In this document: one piece after another, positions 1-8,096 of the stretch | Layout: every line of letters starts with the position of its first letter | How positions within the stretch are numbered: the first letter of the stretch is position 1 | Origin: JABMRP01 sp964444795 | GTDB lineage: Bacteria > Planctomycetota > Planctomycetia > Pirellulales > Thermoguttaceae | DNA length: 28,108 nucleotides | Reading direction: 5' to 3' | NCBI GenBank assembly: GCA_964444795.1 | Contig: CAYUIQ010000101.1 | Location: 1 to 28,108, forward strand | Notes under the pieces: model-generated | Told to the model about the DNA's origin: nothing | What the model saw: the letters and a program-made list of their open reading frames with translations, nothing else | Database searches by the model: none | Program-made: the position numbers and the translations under genes

Positions 1-24
1 ACTCGACCCCAGGCACCCACCGCG

Positions 25-40
25 GAAGCGTCGTAACGAG
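25..40. repeat. Dispersed GCGTCGTAACG motif copy
   Basis: The 16 bases GAAGCGTCGTAACGAG lie in the noncoding edge of the window, just downstream of the squalene-cyclase-fold gene. They match 14836-14851 at 15 of 16 positions, which suggests a dispersed noncoding element. Confidence 0.4.
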
Positions 41-49
41 AATTAAGCA

Positions 50-1132
50 TCACCGTTGAAAAATGGGCAAGTAACTATTGGGAAGCTGCAAAATAATGCA
101 TGCCATGGCCGTGGCGTACTCGGGACAGATCGGATCCATCCAGGAGCCGTCCTCGCGCTGGCGGGAGAGCAGTTCGTCGCGGATGGCCGGATACCAGCGT
201 TCCCACGACGTGCCCCCGGTTTGCCACGCGGCGATGGCGGCGTAATAGTGGCCGTAGTAATAGTGGCTCACCTTGCGGACAACTCCCGGCTCGGGGATCT
301 TCTTCATCTGGAAAGCAAGACCCCGATCAATGGCACGGCTGATTGTCGCGTCGTCCGGCTTGCCCACGTTGTGTAGGGCGACGACCCCGGCGGCGGTCAG
401 CGCGAAGCGGCTTTCTCCCTCGGGAAGCTGGTAGAAGAAGCCTCCATCGTCGTCGTTTCGGCAACTCAGCACGTAGGCAACGCAACGATCGATCGTATCG
501 CCGGGCACCGCGATCCCGGCGTTTCGCGCCGCCCGAAGGGCCATGATCTGGCACACCGTGACCGACAGGTCGGCGTCGTGACGCTTGGGCTCGTAGCGCC
601 ATCCGCCGGCGTCGTTTTGGGCGCCGACGATCAACTCGACCGACTTGGCCAGTTTGGCTCGCAACTCGGGCCGCTCGGTCATGCCATAGCACTCGGCCAA
701 CATCAGCGTGGCAAACCCGTGCCCGTACATGGGTCCGTGGCTGCGGCCCTCGTGGACGATGATGAATCCGCTTTCTTGCGTATTGGCCAGCAAATAGTCG
801 ACGCAACGGCTCACCGGCCGGCCGTACGGACCGCGGTCGGGGGTGCTGCCGCCGGAGATCATCGCCAGACCTGCCAAGGCGGTAACGGCCACGTTTCCAC
901 GATATCCGCCGGACCCCAGCGATCCGTCGTCCTGCTGGCGGTCGGCCAGCCAGACCAGGGCCCGATCAACGGCTGCTTGGGTGGCGGGGGTGATTTGGGC
1001 TTTGGGGGCGTCGTTATTCCCCGGCGGCTGGGCGGCGGCGACGGCGGCGAGGCACAGCCAGACGATCGCGACGGGCAGTAGCACTTGCCGCAGGGTATGA
1101 AGGGGGATCTTGCGTAGCTGGATTCGGGTCAT
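50..1132 (-). CDS. Secreted prenyltransferase/squalene-cyclase-fold repeat protein
   Basis: A 360-aa protein with a basic N-terminus and a hydrophobic stretch (about residues 15-34) ending in AVAAAQ, which looks like a signal peptide. The rest is built from QW-type repeats of the terpene-cyclase/prenyltransferase alpha-alpha barrel: QQDDGS near 66, QNDAGGW near 172, NDDDGGF near 226 and QREDGSW near 325. A DADL sequence at 186-189 sits where squalene-hopene cyclases carry their DxDD acid motif, but the fourth Asp is Leu, so cyclase activity is doubtful. At 360 residues it is far shorter than a squalene-hopene cyclase (about 630). It starts 1 bp after the stop codon of the 210-aa gene, so it is the last gene of the MoxR/vWA operon. 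I infer a non-enzymatic or unknown periplasmic role. The fold call is firm, the function is not. Confidence 0.8.
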   Translation of the reverse strand: MTRIQLRKIPLHTLRQVLLPVAIVWLCLAAVAAAQPPGNNDAPKAQITPATQAAVDRALVWLADRQQDDGSLGSGGYRGNVAVTALAGLAMISGGSTPDRGPYGRPVSRCVDYLLANTQESGFIIVHEGRSHGPMYGHGFATLMLAECYGMTERPELRAKLAKSVELIVGAQNDAGGWRYEPKRHDADLSVTVCQIMALRAARNAGIAVPGDTIDRCVAYVLSCRNDDDGGFFYQLPEGESRFALTAAGVVALHNVGKPDDATISRAIDRGLAFQMKKIPEPGVVRKVSHYYYGHYYAAIAAWQTGGTSWERWYPAIRDELLSRQREDGSWMDPICPEYATAMACIILQLPNSYLPIFQR

Positions 1133-1133
1133 C

Positions 1134-1766
1134 TTAGTACTCGGCCAGTCGGCGGAAGTATTGTTCGATCATGGTTTCGTACTTGGGCAGGAGCTTCTCG
1201 ATGGGCGTCTGGAGAAGCTGTTCTCGCTCGCGGTCGGGTAGTTCGCCCCAGAGCCGTTTGGCCAACTCGCGAACCGCCGGCAGATCGGCCGGCTGACCGT
1301 TGGTTCGGCCGTTCCGCTCGACGCTCTCCCTCGCCGGCCCCGTGTTCGGCTCGCCCGGGCCGTCGCCTTGAGCACCCGGTTGACTGACCGGTTGTCGCGG
1401 CTTCGTGGCCTGACGATCGTTACGCTTCTGGGCCTGGCGACATTGCTGCCTCGCCCGCTTGATCTGGGCGTCCAGAGCCTCGATGATCTTCACTTGGGCC
1501 GCTTGCGTCTCGGTGCCCGAGTCGGGAACGGCCAGACGCCCGGCCGTCTCGTGCATCCGGCCGGCGATGTCCCGTAGCGGATGCGCCTCGCCGGAGACAG
1601 ACTCGGCCGGACGAACCGCGTCGTCCGCCACGCCGGCCGCTCCCAAAGTTTCCCGTAACCGTTGGTTCAGCCGCCGTGCATCGTCCGTCTGGCCCCAGGC
1701 CGGACCGGTACCCAGCAACGCGGCGAGCATGCCCAGGGAAAGCACGGGTGTGGCACAATGTCTCAT
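1134..1766 (-). CDS. Secreted protein of unknown function, 210 aa
   Basis: A 210-aa protein I do not recognise. It has a short signal peptide (about residues 1-25, ending in GPAWGQ). A helical, charged segment follows (LNQRLRETLG; KIIEALDAQIKRARQQ), then a Gln/Pro/Gly-rich linker around residues 110-160. The C-terminal helical region contains LWGELPDREREQLLQ and KYETMIEQYFRRLAEY. That C-terminus resembles the ends of small partner proteins often encoded beside planctomycete DUF4175-like genes; this is my inference. The frame stays open to 2039, but a good Shine-Dalgarno site precedes the ATG at 1766, and the upstream part lies inside the end of the next gene and looks non-protein-like. It sits 52 bp after the 1231-aa gene and 1 bp before the squalene-cyclase-fold gene. 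Confidence 0.75.
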   Translation of the reverse strand: MRHCATPVLSLGMLAALLGTGPAWGQTDDARRLNQRLRETLGAAGVADDAVRPAESVSGEAHPLRDIAGRMHETAGRLAVPDSGTETQAAQVKIIEALDAQIKRARQQCRQAQKRNDRQATKPRQPVSQPGAQGDGPGEPNTGPARESVERNGRTNGQPADLPAVRELAKRLWGELPDREREQLLQTPIEKLLPKYETMIEQYFRRLAEY

Positions 1767-1773
1767 CAAGGTT

Positions 1774-1780
1774 ACTCCTT
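1774..1780 (-). promoter_or_regulatory. Shine-Dalgarno site for the 210-aa gene
   Basis: AAGGAGT on the minus strand lies 7 nt before the ATG at 1766. It is one of the strongest ribosome sites in the window and decides the start, against the longer frame that opens at 2039. Confidence 0.75.
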
Positions 1781-1818
1781 GCTCTTCCCGACGCGGATGC
1801 CGGGGCAAACACGCTTGA

Positions 1819-4800
1819 CTACTGCTCCAAGGGAAACACGGGCTCTTGCATGGGAAGACGAGGTTGTTCCAAGGGAAAACGGGGCTCTTGGTCGGGATCG
1901 CGGGGATCGGTGCCGGTGCCCGGGATCTCGCCTTGCGGGGAATCGTCTCCCGAGAGCATGGCGACAAGCTGGGCCAGGCGACGCTGGTCGACACTGAGCG
2001 CGACGTATCGATTCTTGAGCGTGTCGCTCGATGGAACACGGCCGCCGGTAATCTTCTGAATCGCCTGCGTGCGAAGGTAGACGTCCTCCTGCAACAGGCG
2101 AATCAGTTTCAACTCGGCCAGTGTTTGCACACCGTCGGCCGCCTCGCCCTCGGATCCGGCGGGTCCGGCTCCCGCGCGATCGGGTCCTTCACCGGTGTCG
2201 TCGCCGGGGTCTTCGGGCGCCACCGCATCGAGAATCATGGCGATGCGGTTCAGGGCATTCTGCTGGGCCGTTTGCGTGTCGGGGCCGACCTCACCGCCCG
2301 TCAACCGCACGGCCGCGGCGGCCATTTCATCGGCTGCTCCGGTCAGGGCCAGATGAATCACCTTGGCCGCCAGCAGCTTGTCGGCAAGTTGGCGCACGGC
2401 CGATTCCAGCGCCCGTTGCCGCGGCTCCAATGCACGGGCCTTTTGCACGAGTTCGCCCCCGGGTGGGCTTCCGTCCAACTCGAGGGTTCGGTTCAGGACG
2501 GTCTGCTGCTCCTGGCGGATCGTTCCCAGCGCGGCTTGCAGCCGGGCCAATTGCTCCATGGCCAGCTCGGCCTCGGCCTGGAATCGCCGCCGGGCCAACT
2601 CGCCGGCCGCATCGATAAGTAATTTCTCGGCCGCACTGGCTCCTTGCCGCATATCCAGCGGAGTATCCCGATCGGCCGATTCCCGGGCGTCGCGCATCTG
2701 GTCGGCCGCCTGCGAAGCGGGTGGAACGGCCGACTCGGCTTGCAGACGATGCAACTGCCGGACCAGTTTACGCGTGTGGGCTTCCACCTGGATCTGCCGC
2801 TCGGAGAACTGCCTGAGTTGATCGTGGCGCCGCGCCGGGTCGGCTTCGACGGCGGCCCGATCGGCGGCCTCGCGCAATTGGGTCTGGGCGCCGATGAGCC
2901 CGGCCAATTCAGTCTCGGCCCGGCGAATCATCCCCACCAGCCGATCCAGTTCGCGCTCTCGGCGGTTGGCCAGTATGTCGAGCAATTCCTGAAGCTCGCC
3001 GGTAATCTGCTTCTGCAGCGCGGTCACCTGCCCCAGCCGGTTGTCCCGAATGTCGGAACTCCCCTGGCGCATCTTCGCGCTGGTTGCCAATTGCCGGGCC
3101 CGATCCAGTGCGTCGGCGACGATTCCCACGGCCGGCGATTCGCTTTCCGCCGAGGCGTTGCACACGGCGGCCATTTCCTGCTGAATCCGCTCCAATTGCA
3201 GGGCCAACTCGAGCTGCTCGCGGGCGAGTATCAATCGCTGGGCCTGTTCCTCGGGTCGAAGGTCGCGAAAGTCCCTGGCGAGGGTCTGGGGGGTCATGGC
3301 ACGGGCCGTTCGCCCGGCCGTCTCTTCCTCTTCGCTCAGCAATTGGCTGATCTCGCGATGGAACCGGCGGCAATGATCCCAACGGGCCAACTCGCCCAAG
3401 AGCGTCACCAGGGTGTCGATCACGTGTTGCTGGTGTCCGGCCGTTTCGTTCAGCAGCTTGGCGCGGCCGAGGTGCGTCGCGTCGCTTTGAGCATCGTCGC
3501 CATGCTGGACAAGGCCTGCTTGGGCATCCTTGATCGCGGCGGTCAGTCCGCGTGCGATCAGCGGCAGACGCTCGACGGCAAGCCGGTCGAGCTCGGCGAG
3601 AATGGTTTGCACGCGGCGCTGCAAGCCGGGGTTGTCGAGCCGGTTGTTTTGCAGATCGGCCAGGATGCTCTCCAGGTGTACCGGCAGCCCCTCGGTTCGG
3701 CTGCTCAGGACAAGGTTGACCTGTCGCTGTTTCAATTCGGCCCCTTGCAAGCGGTCGATTTGCGGCGAATCGAGCGAGCCGATCGCGGACCAGGCGGCCG
3801 CCAGTCCGGCCGTCTGTTTCTTCGCGGTCCGCTGCAAGGCAAGCACTCGGGCCAACTCGGCCAGCACGAAGCTCTGCCGCCCGGCCAACCGATCCTCGAA
3901 CTCGCGAACGGAAATGACGTTGAGCAATCGCGACTCGCTCGTACCACGCCCGGCCCCCGGGTCGATCTCGGTGGATCGATAGTCGTCGGCCGTGGCGTGG
4001 AGGACCAACTGGGCCGGCGGCTTGAGTTGCAGGGGGGCCAGTTCCCAGGGATGCGAAACGAACCGGCTCTCGCCCGCGGGGGGCTCCTCGGGCGATACGA
4101 TGGCGGTGCTGTTCGGCTCGGGACGCGGCGGCTCGGGTCGGAAGTGCAAAACCACCTCGCTACGTGCGGTGCTGTCCAAGCCGGGCGGTCCGAACACCAT
4201 GGCGATACGTCGCAAGGCCAGCCGATCGGTGGCCACGATGTGTACCGGAACGACGGCGCCGGGGGTGACGTAAATGTTCTGGGCCGGCTGCTGGAGCGTC
4301 ACCTCCGGCGGGTCGTCGGCTTCCGCCCGGATGGTCCACCGTTGGCTTCGTCCGACGATCGGCTTCTCGGCGTCGGCCATACGCAACCAATAGACGCTCG
4401 ACTCGTGGAGGACGACGGCGCGGGTGTCCGGCACGGCAAAACCGAAACCGTCCTCGCTCAGATCGGCGTGTACTTCCAATCCGTCCTCGAAACACAAGGC
4501 GGCCGATCGCAGGCGTTTGCTGCTTCGGCCGCCGACCGTCATCCGGGTTCCCACCACCGCCGTCACGTCGCCGGCCGATTCCCGTGGATTGCGCCCCGTA
4601 TAGTCGGGCGGTACGAGATGCACGCGGAGTGTTTCGGCCACCAACCGCGGCGGAGCGATGACTTCGACCGGCCACCATCGTTTCGACATCGAATCGTCGT
4701 CGCCCCCTTCCACGCGGAACTCGAACGAACGGGCAACATTCTCTCGCCGGGCAACCATCGCTCCGTCGACGAAGTCCATGGTCTCGGTCGTTTCGGCCGT

Positions 4801-5514
4801 CGTACCGTCGTCTTGCGCAACACGGTAGTAGATCCGCACCTCTTGCGGCAGCTCGACGTCCGGGGCATCGACCACTTCGATCTCGAACGTATCTCCCATG
4901 GCAAGATGATCTTTGTAGCCGCGCACTTCTAAGTAGTGGATCTGCGGCCAGACGTCGCCACCGAGCGGTTTGACCAGCCGGGCCAGGGCGATTTTCGAGG
5001 ATGCCGGATCGAGCACGACCAGGATCGCCGCCGCGACGCAGACGACCGCCGAGAGGATTGCCACCCGTATCGCCGGGCGCCGGTGAAGGATTTCTCCCAT
5101 GTCGACGTCATGCGCCTCGTCGGTCGACCTCGCGACCACCGCACGCCGCAAGGCGGCCGAACCGGCCGTTGGGTCGTCTTCCTGCTGGACGAGAAACTCC
5201 AGAGCACTGGCCAACCGGCCGCGAAGCCGCGGGAAACGCCGCTCGACGCGAAGCGCCAGTTCGACGTCGTCCAACCCCACCCCGAGGGCACGCCGCACAC
5301 ACCGCCAACACGTCCACGCGGTCAGGCCGAAGACCGCCAGCGTGCAGAGAACGCGAAGCCCCGTCTCCTCGAAACGAACGAGAAAGTCGGCCGCCGTGAC
5401 CACCAGGGTCATTCCCAGGACCGCGGTGATGACCCGACCGACTCCGTCGAGCAGCACCAGCCGGCGAAGGCGACTCCGAAGCGAGCGAATTTTCCGTTTC
5501 AGGGGATGTGCCAT
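1819..5514 (-). CDS. Large DUF4175-like membrane protein with long coiled coil
   Basis: A 1231-aa protein. It has a basic N-terminus, two membrane helices (about 25-45 and 52-70), a cytoplasmic-looking helical segment and a third membrane helix (about 149-168). A beta-rich region from about 190 to 520 includes VHLVPPDYTG, typical of planctomycete DUF4175-like proteins. From roughly 535 to 1120 it is almost entirely Gln/Glu/Arg/Leu-rich helix, predicted coiled coil (for example LERIQQEM, LARLQAALG). The C-terminus carries an acidic Gly-rich linker and a small EPxFPLEQ repeat. The layout suggests a protein anchored in the cytoplasmic membrane with a long extracytoplasmic rod, perhaps a scaffold for the neighbouring vWA proteins; that role is inferred. 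ATG at 5514 has no clear Shine-Dalgarno site. It is separated from the upstream vWA gene by a palindrome-containing gap. Confidence 0.8.
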   Translation of the reverse strand: MAHPLKRKIRSLRSRLRRLVLLDGVGRVITAVLGMTLVVTAADFLVRFEETGLRVLCTLAVFGLTAWTCWRCVRRALGVGLDDVELALRVERRFPRLRGRLASALEFLVQQEDDPTAGSAALRRAVVARSTDEAHDVDMGEILHRRPAIRVAILSAVVCVAAAILVVLDPASSKIALARLVKPLGGDVWPQIHYLEVRGYKDHLAMGDTFEIEVVDAPDVELPQEVRIYYRVAQDDGTTAETTETMDFVDGAMVARRENVARSFEFRVEGGDDDSMSKRWWPVEVIAPPRLVAETLRVHLVPPDYTGRNPRESAGDVTAVVGTRMTVGGRSSKRLRSAALCFEDGLEVHADLSEDGFGFAVPDTRAVVLHESSVYWLRMADAEKPIVGRSQRWTIRAEADDPPEVTLQQPAQNIYVTPGAVVPVHIVATDRLALRRIAMVFGPPGLDSTARSEVVLHFRPEPPRPEPNSTAIVSPEEPPAGESRFVSHPWELAPLQLKPPAQLVLHATADDYRSTEIDPGAGRGTSESRLLNVISVREFEDRLAGRQSFVLAELARVLALQRTAKKQTAGLAAAWSAIGSLDSPQIDRLQGAELKQRQVNLVLSSRTEGLPVHLESILADLQNNRLDNPGLQRRVQTILAELDRLAVERLPLIARGLTAAIKDAQAGLVQHGDDAQSDATHLGRAKLLNETAGHQQHVIDTLVTLLGELARWDHCRRFHREISQLLSEEEETAGRTARAMTPQTLARDFRDLRPEEQAQRLILAREQLELALQLERIQQEMAAVCNASAESESPAVGIVADALDRARQLATSAKMRQGSSDIRDNRLGQVTALQKQITGELQELLDILANRRERELDRLVGMIRRAETELAGLIGAQTQLREAADRAAVEADPARRHDQLRQFSERQIQVEAHTRKLVRQLHRLQAESAVPPASQAADQMRDARESADRDTPLDMRQGASAAEKLLIDAAGELARRRFQAEAELAMEQLARLQAALGTIRQEQQTVLNRTLELDGSPPGGELVQKARALEPRQRALESAVRQLADKLLAAKVIHLALTGAADEMAAAAVRLTGGEVGPDTQTAQQNALNRIAMILDAVAPEDPGDDTGEGPDRAGAGPAGSEGEAADGVQTLAELKLIRLLQEDVYLRTQAIQKITGGRVPSSDTLKNRYVALSVDQRRLAQLVAMLSGDDSPQGEIPGTGTDPRDPDQEPRFPLEQPRLPMQEPVFPLEQ

Positions 5515-5546
5515 GGGGCGGTTCGTGTGGTTTGGCGGAAATCGAC

Positions 5547-5622
5547 GTTAGCCCGGTCGCCTGCGACCGGAAAATCGGGGAATCCGCCGCGTGATCCGGT
5601 CGCAGGCGGCGACGGGGCTAAC
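5547..5622. repeat. Large imperfect palindrome with self-complementary arms
   Basis: The left arm (5547-5570, from GTTAGCCC to GCGACCGG) pairs with the right arm (5596-5622, from CCGGTCGC to GGGGCTAAC). The pairing is broken only by a 3-nt insertion and one mismatch, around a 25-nt loop. Each arm can also fold on itself: GGTCGC-CT-GCGACC on the left and GTCGC-AGGCG-GCGAC on the right. This lies between two minus-strand genes of one apparent operon. There is no T-run, so it does not look like a standard terminator. A REP- or MITE-like element is likely by its form. Confidence 0.65.
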
Positions 5623-5687
5623 TGAACAATAAAACGTCACTACTATACGATTCGTCGTCTCCAATCGCCGATTATTCCCCTTTTATC

Positions 5688-8096
5688 CTATACCATGAAG
5701 CGACGTTTGCGGAGGAGCCATTCGCCGATAAGAATTCCCAGGAAAAGGAGCAGGACGGGCCACCGGTTCCAGAGCACGATCGAATCGAGCGTTTCGATGG
5801 CCACCCGGCGTCCTTCGGGCAACTCGCCGGGAATCTCTTCGGCGTCTTCCATGGTATAGGATCGGCCTTTGGTCTCGGTGGCGGCCCGGCGGAGTGCTTC
5901 GACGTCGGTGCGGATTTGTTCGGTTTCCCCCTGAGGAGGCTCCACGACAAAATCGTCGGCCGCCGTGCGGACTCCCAAATCGGGGGTCACCAGCCATGCA
6001 TGACATCGGCCCGTCGGCGGATCGACCACCTCGCCCTCGAATACCCCCCGACTGGTGGGCGAGCGAAACATGGGCAGCCGCTGCGTCTGCCCGCCTTCGT
6101 GCTGAAGCATGACGGTCACGTCGTTGTCGTCCGCGGGCGCCTCCCGGGGATCGAAAAACTTCAACCGAAGCCGCACGGTTTCGCCGTGCCGATACTTGGG
6201 CTTCAGCGCCGAGAGTTTGACCGGGGGTGCCGGGCCCGACGTCTCGGGTCGGCTGAGGAACCGGATCATCTGGATCCAGTACCGGGCGAGGAACACGTCG
6301 CCCACGCGCCGGCGCCAGCGCCACGTCTCATCGGTGGCATGGAAGAGCACTTTGCCGGCTCCCACGTGTTGCATGCAGATCACCGCCAGTGGGCGACCGT
6401 CGTGACCGAGCCGGCGTGGATGCACGGCCAGGACCCGCGCGCCGTCCTTCAGTTCGGGTGCTTCGAGCATCCAATAGAGCGGTGCCAGGCGCGGCCAGAT
6501 ATCGCGGGTTTCGCGCGGCGTATCGCCCAATTGCATCGGCCCGACGGCCAGCCCCGCCTCGGTCGGCCGCACGACGAAGCCTTCGGTCAGCGGCTCTCCC
6601 GGTTCCGGGTAGCCGGCGCCGGTGAGGTCCACCGGAAGCAGCTTCTCCAGCGGTGTTCCCCGATAGGCTAGCGGATTAAACCGGGGCCCGGCGATAAACA
6701 CCAGCCCCCCGCCTTTGGCCGGGCTGTCGACGAATTCGGCGATGTTTCCGAGCATGGCGCCCGTCAACAGCGAGGGATCGGCGTCGCCGAGGATGATCAC
6801 GTCGTAACTGAAGAGGTCGTCTCGTCGGACCGGAAATCCTCCCAAGGCCGCGTCGTCCTGGGCCGCGTGATCGGGGTCCGCTTCTTGCAGCACGGTGCGC
6901 AGCTCGATGGTATGATCGCCGTGCGTCAGCAGGTTCTCCAGATAACGGTACTCGAAATTCGGATACGCCTGGACCAGCAAGACGCGCGTCTTCTGGTCGG
7001 TCACCCTCACGCGCCGCGACACTCGATTGTTGCCTGTATTCAGTTCTTCCTCGAGTGGTTCCACCTCGACGACGTACTCGAACTTTTCGCCGGGCCGGCT
7101 GGCCTCCGGAGGACGATAGGGCAATGTCACTCGCTGCGGCTGGCCGTCGCCGCCAACGACCGTCGTGACCGCGGCCAGCGGCCGGGGACTTCCCCGATGC
7201 CGCAGGACCACCTCGACCTCTCGGGCCGTGCAACCGGTTCCGGTCAGCTTGACGTCGAAGAGTACCACGTCGTTGACGAATACCACATCGTTGACCAGCA
7301 GATCCGCGAGTTCAAGATCGCAAACCGGTTGCCGATCACCCACGGCCACGGTGAACAGCCGAACGTTCTGACTGGCCGCGCGGCGGGCGGCTTCGGCCAG
7401 CCCCGGTCCTTCGGTGTTGATGCCGTCGGTCATCAACACGATCGCCGCCGGCGCCGTTCCCCGAAGGTCGCCCAGCACCTTTTCCACGACCGCCCCGAGC
7501 TGGGTCGACGTGCCTTGCGGGTTGCCTTCGTCGGGCAGTTTCCTGATTTCCTCGAGCCACTCCTCGGGTGCCGTGGCCGTACTCCGCTGGGGCCCGGTCA
7601 GGTAGTACACCCGCAGCTTGTAGTTTCCGGCGACTCCCTCCAGCAGGGCGCCGTCGTTTTCGACCAGGAGCGTCTTGACAAGGTTGATTCGAGTGAGTCC
7701 CTGGAAACCGGCCGCCTCGACACGCCGGGCCAATGCCTCTCGGGTCTCCTCGTCGTACCGGTCGATCGTCTTCATGCTCAGCGAATCGTCGACCACGACA
7801 ACCACGTAGGGCAGGCCCGTCCGTTCCAGCGAGAGGGTGAGTTGGCCGATCATCAACAGCACCAGGGCCACCAGGGTCAGGCGCATGGCGGCCAGTGCCA
7901 TGCGGTAGCGGCGACTGGCCTCGCGGTTCTCATGCAAATAGACGGTCACCACGCCGACCACCGACAGAACGATCAAGACCAGCGTTGCCCACGCCGGCAA
8001 CGGCCAGGCCCCGGTCAACCGCCAGGCCGTACCTTCCCCGGCTTCGGTCTCGATGCCGAAGAGCCGTTCCAACCAGGAAGGAAGCATGCCGTTCAT
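5688..8096 (-). CDS. vWA-domain membrane protein with glutamine-amidotransferase-like region
   Basis: An 802-aa protein with membrane helices at about 35-53 and 70-90. A von Willebrand A domain follows; its MIDAS motif DxSxS is visible as DDSLS at 103-107. The middle part (about 330-530) contains VIILGDADP and a glycine-rich VFIAGPRF segment, resembling the class I glutamine-amidotransferase-like fold found in such proteins but without a recognisable catalytic Cys triad. A beta-rich segment follows, then a last membrane helix (LLLFLGILIGEWLL) near the C-terminus. Its ATG overlaps the TGA of the BatA-like gene (ATGA), so translation is probably coupled. An alternative start is Met4 at 8087. 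Family knowledge places such vWA proteins with MoxR ATPases as putative assembly or chaperone systems; the substrate is unknown. Confidence 0.85.
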   Translation of the reverse strand: MNGMLPSWLERLFGIETEAGEGTAWRLTGAWPLPAWATLVLIVLSVVGVVTVYLHENREASRRYRMALAAMRLTLVALVLLMIGQLTLSLERTGLPYVVVVVDDSLSMKTIDRYDEETREALARRVEAAGFQGLTRINLVKTLLVENDGALLEGVAGNYKLRVYYLTGPQRSTATAPEEWLEEIRKLPDEGNPQGTSTQLGAVVEKVLGDLRGTAPAAIVLMTDGINTEGPGLAEAARRAASQNVRLFTVAVGDRQPVCDLELADLLVNDVVFVNDVVLFDVKLTGTGCTAREVEVVLRHRGSPRPLAAVTTVVGGDGQPQRVTLPYRPPEASRPGEKFEYVVEVEPLEEELNTGNNRVSRRVRVTDQKTRVLLVQAYPNFEYRYLENLLTHGDHTIELRTVLQEADPDHAAQDDAALGGFPVRRDDLFSYDVIILGDADPSLLTGAMLGNIAEFVDSPAKGGGLVFIAGPRFNPLAYRGTPLEKLLPVDLTGAGYPEPGEPLTEGFVVRPTEAGLAVGPMQLGDTPRETRDIWPRLAPLYWMLEAPELKDGARVLAVHPRRLGHDGRPLAVICMQHVGAGKVLFHATDETWRWRRRVGDVFLARYWIQMIRFLSRPETSGPAPPVKLSALKPKYRHGETVRLRLKFFDPREAPADDNDVTVMLQHEGGQTQRLPMFRSPTSRGVFEGEVVDPPTGRCHAWLVTPDLGVRTAADDFVVEPPQGETEQIRTDVEALRRAATETKGRSYTMEDAEEIPGELPEGRRVAIETLDSIVLWNRWPVLLLFLGILIGEWLLRKRRFMV

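Noticed and set aside
1767..2039. N-terminal extension of the 210-aa gene
   Set aside because: It lies inside the 3' end of the 1231-aa gene, is Pro/Ser/Arg-rich, and would bury the strong AAGGAG and the signal peptide.
2644..4932. Long open frame (762 codons) on the plus strand
   Set aside because: It is antisense to the 1231-aa gene. Its composition (Gly, Arg, Gln, His) is that of a shadow frame in GC-rich DNA, and it has no domains.
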